A stretch of 64,000 bases of DNA from Crossaster papposus (Eukaryota > Echinodermata > Asteroidea > Velatida > Solasteridae), in contig JBAIAA010000262.1 of assembly GCA_037893245.1 (NCBI GenBank), positions 558,001-622,000 of the forward strand. Direction: 5' to 3'. Under the pieces are notes generated by a model. It was not told the DNA's origin. It did no database searches and saw only the letters and a list, made by a program, of their open reading frames with translations. This document shows, in pieces, positions 59,201 to 64,000 of the stretch; within the stretch, counting starts at the first letter, position 1, and each line of letters begins with the position of its first letter. A program made the position numbers and the translations under genes.

Positions 59201-62200
59201 TGGAAGCTTGCTGGGCCTATAACCCAGAGTGCCGAGGATCAAAACCTCGTTCTGCTGCTAATAAGTTTTTGGTATGACTTGAAGTACTCGACTCAGAGTG
59301 ACAAAGTAGACCCTTTCTTGGTCAGTAACCGAGAGTTCGGATGATCACAACCTCGGTCTGCTCAGGATAATTTTGTATTTGATAGGGATTTCATTTTCAT
59401 TAAAAATAGTTACGCAGAGTAGTGCAGCGGGAGCGTGATGGGCCCATAGCCCAGATGTCCGAGGACCAAAACCTCGCTTTGCTAACTAGGTATTTTTGCT
59501 TCACTGCTATTCACATTTTATAAATATTGTAGAATGTTTTTAGAATGTCTGCTTTAATTTTGTTTGCATTTTCTAAATCTACATGAGGCATAGTGGCGCA
59601 GTTGAAGCGTGCTGGGCCCATAACCCAGAGGTCCGAGGAGCGAAACCTCGCTCTTCTAACAAGTTTTTGGTATGACATGAGGTACTCGACTCGGAGTGAC
59701 AAAGTAGACACTTTCTTGGTCAGTACCCGAGAGTTTGGTTGACCACAACCTCGGTCTGCTCAGGATAATTATTTTCTTGAAAGTGATTTCATTTTCATTA
59801 CAAATAGTTACGCAGAGTGGTGCCGTGGGAGCGTGATGGGCCCATAACCCAGAGGCCCGAGGACCGAAACCTCGCTCTGCTAAAGAGGTATTTTTGCTTC
59901 ACTGTTATTCAAATTTAATAATTATTTTAGAATGTTTTTAGAATGTCTGCTTTTATTTTGTTTGTTGTTTTTCTAAATTTACATGAGGCATGGTGGCGCA
60001 GTGGAAGCTTGCTGGGCCTATAACCCAGAGTGCCGAGGATCAAAACCTCGTTCTGCTGCTAATAAGTTTTTGGTATGACTTGAAGTACTCGACTCAGAGT
60101 GACAAAGTAGACCCTTTCTTGGTCAGTAACCGAGAGTTCGGATGATCACAACCTCGGTCTGCTCAGGATAATTTTGTATTTGATAGGGATTTCATTTTCA
60201 TTAAAAATAGTTACGCAGAGTAGTGCAGCGGGAGCGTGATGGGCCCATAGCCCAGAGGTCCGAGGACCAAAACCTCGCTTTGCTAACTAGGTATTTTTGC
60301 TTCACTGTTATTCACATTTAATAAATATTGTAGAATGTTTTTAGAATGTCTGCTTTAATTTTGTTTGCATTTTCAAAATTTACATGAGGCATAGTGGCGC
60401 AGTTGAAGCGTGCTGGGCCCATAACCCAGAGGTCCGAGGATCGAAACCTCGCTCTTCTAACAAGTTTTTGGTATGACATGAGGTACTCGACTCGGAGTGA
60501 CAAAGTAGACACTTTCTTGGTCAGTACCCGAGAGTTTGGTTGACCACAACCTCGGTCTGCTCAGGATAATTATTTTCTTGAAAGTGATTTCATTTTCATT
60601 ACAAATAGTTACGCAGAGTGGTGCCGTGGGAGCGTGATGGGCCCATAACCCAGAGGCCCGAGGACCGAAACCTCGCTCTGCTAAAGAGGTATTTTTGCTT
60701 CACTGTTATTCCAATTTAATAATTATTTTAGAATGTTTTTAGAATGTCTGCTTTTATTTTGTTTGTTGTTTTTCTAAATTTACATGAGGCATGGTGGCGC
60801 AGTGGAAGCTTGCTGGGCCTATAACCCAGAGTGCCGAGGATCAAAACCTCGTTCTGCTGCTAATAAGTTTTTGGTATGACTTGAAGTACTCGACTCAGAG
60901 TGACAAAGTAGACCCTTTCTTGGTCAGTAACCGAGAGTTCGGATGATCACAACCTCGGTCTGCTCAGGATAATTTTGTATTTGATAGGGATTTCATTTTC
61001 ATTAAAAATAGTTACGCAGAGTAGTGCAGCGGGAGCGTGATGGGCCCATAGCCCAGAGGTCCGAGGACCAAAACCTCGCTTTGCTAACTAGGTATTTTTG
61101 CTTCACTGCTATTCACATTTAATAAATATTGTAGAATGTTTTTAGAATGTCTGCTTTAATTTTGTTTGCATTTTCAAAATTTACATGAGGCATAGTGGCG
61201 CAGTTGAAGCGTGCTGGGCCCATAACCCAGAGGTCCGAGGATCGAAACCTCGCTCTTTTAACAAGTTTTTGGTATGACATGAGGTACTCGACTCGGAGTG
61301 ACAAAGTAGACACTTTCTTGGTCAGTACCCGAGAGTTTGGTTGACCACAACCTCGGTCTGCTCAGGATAATTATTTTCTTGAAAGTGATTTCATTTTCAT
61401 TACAAATAGTTACGCAGAGTGGTGCCGTGGGAGCGTGATGGGCCCATAACCCAGAGGCCCGAGGACCGAAACCTCGCTCTGCTAAAGAGGTATTTTTGCT
61501 TCACTGTTATTCAAATTTAATAATTATTTTAGAATGTTTTTAGAATGTCTGCTTTTATTTTGTTTGTTGTTTTTATAAATTTACATGAGGCATGGTGGCG
61601 CAGTGGAAGCTTGCTGGGCCTATAACCCAGAGTGCCGAGGATCAAAACCTCGTTCTGCTGCTAATAAGTTGTTGGTATGACTTGAAGTACTCGACTCAGA
61701 GTGACAAAGTAGACCCTTTCTTGGTCAGTAACCGAGAGTTCGGATGATCACAACCTCGGTCTGCTCAGGATAATTTTGTATTTGATAGGGATTTCATTTT
61801 CATTAAAAATAGTTACGCAGAGTAGTGCAGCGGGAGCGTGATGGGCCCATAGCCCAGAGGTCCGAGGACCAAAACCTCGCTTTGCTAACTAGGTATTTTT
61901 GCTTCACTGCTATTCACATTTAATAAATATTGTAGAATGTTTTTAGAATGTCTGCTTTAATTTTGTTTGCATTTTCAAAATTTACATGAGGCATAGTGGC
62001 GCAGTTGAAGCGTGCTGGGCCCATAACCCAGAGGTCCGAGGATCGAAACCTCGCTCTTCTAACAAGTTTTTGGTATGACATGAGGTACTCGACTCGGAGT
62101 GACAAAGTAGACACTTTCTTGGTCAGTACCCGAGAGTTTGGTTGACCACAACCTCGGTCTGCTCAGGATAATTATTTTCTTGAAAGTGATTTCATTTTCA

Positions 62201-64000
62201 TTACAAATAGTTACGCAGAGTGGTGCCGTGGGAGCGTGATGGGCCCATAACCCAGAGGCCCGAGGACCGAAACCTCGCTCTGCTAAAGAGGTATTTTTGC
62301 TTCACTGTTATTCAAATTTAATAATTATTTTAGAATGTTTTTAGAATGTCTGCTTTTATTTTGTTTGTTGTTTTTCTAAATTTACATGAGGCATGGTGGC
62401 GCAGTGGAAGCTTGCTGGGCCTATAACCCAGAGTGCCGAGGATCAAAACCTCGTTCTGCTGCTAATAAGTTTTTGGTATGACTTGAAGTACTCGACTCAG
62501 AGTGACAAAGTAGACCCTTTCTTGGTCAGTAACCGAGAGTTCGGATGATCACAACCTCGGTCTGCTCAGGATAATTTTGTATTTGATAGGGATTTCATTT
62601 TCATTAAAAATAGTTACGCAGAGTAGTGCAGCGGGAGCGTGATGGGCCCATAGCCCAGAGGTCCGAGGACCAAAACCTCGCTTTGCTAACTAGGTATTTT
62701 TGCTTCACTGCTATTCACATTTAATAAATATTGTAGAATGTTTTTAGAATGTCTGCTTTAATTTTGTTTGCATTTTCAAAATTTACATGAGGCATAGTGG
62801 CGCAGTTGAAGCGTGCTGGGCCCATAACCCAGAGGTCCGAGGATCGAAACCTCGCTCTTCTAACAAGTTTTTGGTATGACATGAGGTACTCGACTCGGAG
62901 TGACAAAGTAGACACTTTCTTGGTCAGTACCCGAGAGTTTGGTTGACCACAACCTCGGTCTGCTCAGGATAATTATTTTTTTGGAAGTGATTTCATTTTC
63001 ATTACAAATAGTTACGCAGAGTGGTGCCGTGGGAGCGTGATGGGCCCATAACCCAGAGGCCCGAGGACCGAAACCTCGCTCTGCTAAAGAGGTATTTTTG
63101 CTTCACTGTTATTCAAATTTAATAATTATTTTAGAATGTTTTTAGAATGTCTGCTTTTATTTTGTTTGTTGTTTTTCTAAATTTACATGAGGCATGGTGG
63201 CGCAGTGGAAGCTTGCTGGGCCTATAACCCAGAGTGCCGAGGATCAAAACCTCGTTCTGCTGCTAATAAGTTTTTGGTATGACTTGAAGTACTCGACTCA
63301 GAGTGACAAAGTAGACCCTTTCTTGGTCAGTAACCGAGAGTTCGGATGATCACAACCTCGGTCTGCTCAGGATAATTTTGTATTTGATAGGGATTTCATT
63401 TTCATTAAAAATAGTTACGCAGAGTAGTGCAGCGGGAGCGTGATGGGCCCATAGCCCAGAGGTCCGAGGACCAAAACCTCGCTTTGCTAACTAGGTATTT
63501 TTGCTTCACTGCTATTCACATTTAATAAATATTGTAGAATGTTTTTAGAATGTCTGCTTTAATTTTGTTTGCATTTTCAAAATCTACATGAGGCATAGTG
63601 GCGCAGTTGAAGCGTGCTGGGCCCATAACCCAGAGGTCCGAGGATCGAAACCTCGCTCTTCTAACAAGTTTTTGGTATGACATGAGGTACTCGACTCGGA
63701 GTGACAAAGTAGACACTTTCTTGGTCAGTACCCGAGAGTTTGGTTGACCACAACCTCGGTCTGCTCAGGATAATTATTTTCTTGAAAGTGATTTCATTTT
63801 CATTACAAATAGTTACGCAGAGTGGTGCCGTGGGAGCGTGATGGGCCCATAACCCAGAGGCCCGAGGACCGAAACCTCGCTCTGCTAAAGAGGTATTTTT
63901 GCTTCACTGTTATTCCAATTTAATAATTATTTTAGAATGTTTTTAGAATGTCTGCTTTTATTTTGTTTGTTGTTTTTCTAAATTTACATGAGGCATGGTG
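56207..64000 (+). repeat. Right block: nine complete units and one cut unit
   Basis: The second unit (from 57008) repeats the GTGCTCGGCCC / TTGGTGAGTACC / +2 marker set. Several units have AAATCTACATG before B (units with C at 56605, 59010, 59811 and 63816). The unit with C at 59811 has several private changes: CAGATGTCC in A, CATTTTATAAATA in the spacer, and GAGGAGCG in B, which alters its B-box. Two units (C at 60612 and 63816) share TTCCAATTTAATAA in the C-D spacer. The last unit is cut at the start of its D copy, so the array continues beyond the window. Confidence 0.85.

Larger units (their letters stand above)
1..64000 (+). repeat. 801-bp iMet tRNA-derived satellite array
   Basis: The whole window is a direct tandem array with an 801-bp period, all units in the same orientation, and both window edges lie inside it. 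Seventy-five units with a B copy and one half-unit are present. Each full unit holds six initiator-tRNA-derived segments separated by AT-rich spacers. Departures from the 801-bp period are: +446 at 2905-3354 (transposon plus target duplication), +224 near 3.9-4.3 kb, +1 near 16.02 kb, -11 near 30.05 and 31.64 kb, +1 near 44.84 kb, +401 near 46.5 kb, +1532 at 50.25 and 54.18 kb, and +2 near 52.78 and 57.52 kb. These sum to 4,119 bp and leave exactly 74 periods between equivalent positions 129 and 63522. Known partial parallels are the tandem tRNA-gene repeats of Xenopus laevis and Entamoeba; this array differs in using only iMet sequence. Confidence 0.97.

Noticed and set aside
129-63716. A 64-codon open frame on the minus strand, repeated in nearly every unit, plus longer versions at some sites.
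   Set aside because: It runs antisense across copy B and its spacer. It repeats only because the 801-bp unit repeats. Its residues mirror tRNA stem sequence, and it has no recognisable domain.
1-64000. A CRISPR array, because of regular repeats.
   Set aside because: The repeats are 801 bp long with no short repeat/unique spacer pattern, and the tRNA structure is eukaryotic.
1-64000. A SINE cluster, since many SINEs derive from tRNA.
   Set aside because: Copies are regularly spaced head to tail, lack poly-A or LINE-like tails and target-site duplications, and each keeps the 72-nt tRNA length with a T-run behind it.

Overview
The window is one continuous, head-to-tail satellite array, not a gene-coding region. 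Its basic unit is 801 bp. Every unit is built from copies of a eukaryotic cytosolic initiator tRNA-Met (iMet) gene. The anticodon-stem/loop signature (three G:C pairs around CCCATAA) and the T-loop with A54 and A60 (ATCGAAA) identify the parent gene. The CGAGG/CCTCG T-stem resembles insect iMet more than vertebrate iMet, so I infer an invertebrate, possibly arthropod, nuclear genome. The species cannot be read from this sequence. I find no convincing host protein-coding gene.

Unit anatomy (first unit, 25-825, all on the + strand): iMet-like copies A (25-96), B (199-270), E (302-373), C (423-494), D (599-670) and F (705-776), each 72 nt. A, B and C keep anticodon CAT and D has TAT. E and F are strongly decayed but still align to iMet over 72 nt without gaps. 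Each copy is followed within about 6-12 nt by a T4-T5 run of the kind that stops RNA polymerase III. A resembles C, B resembles D and E resembles F, so the 801-bp unit is a dimer of two diverged halves of about 398 and 403 bp, each holding three tRNA copies. There are 75 B-bearing units plus one half-unit, about 450 tRNA-like copies in all. None has a fully intact initiator structure: position 1 is never the A1 needed for the A1:U72 pair, and in A-D damage falls on different promoter boxes.

Layout: 1-7102, irregular units with a 442-bp inverted-repeat transposon (2909-3350) and a 224-bp internal duplication (3.9-4.3 kb); 7103-11908, 16716-21521 and 21522-26327, three copies of a six-unit higher-order repeat; 11909-16715 and 26328-28730, intervening units with shared markers; 28731-33514, shortened derivatives of the higher-order repeat; 33515-45530, fifteen rather uniform units; 45531-46732, a unit plus a 401-bp half-unit; 46733-56206, a partial higher-order repeat carrying two near-identical 1,527-bp LTR-like insertions; 56207-64000, ten more units, the last cut by the window end.

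The array evolves by unequal exchange and homogenisation. The distance between the first and last marker (129 to 63522) equals 74 x 801 plus the listed insertions, deletions and duplications, exactly. Whether the array makes any tRNA, acts as a Pol III/TFIIIC-binding chromatin element, or is inert satellite cannot be settled from sequence alone.
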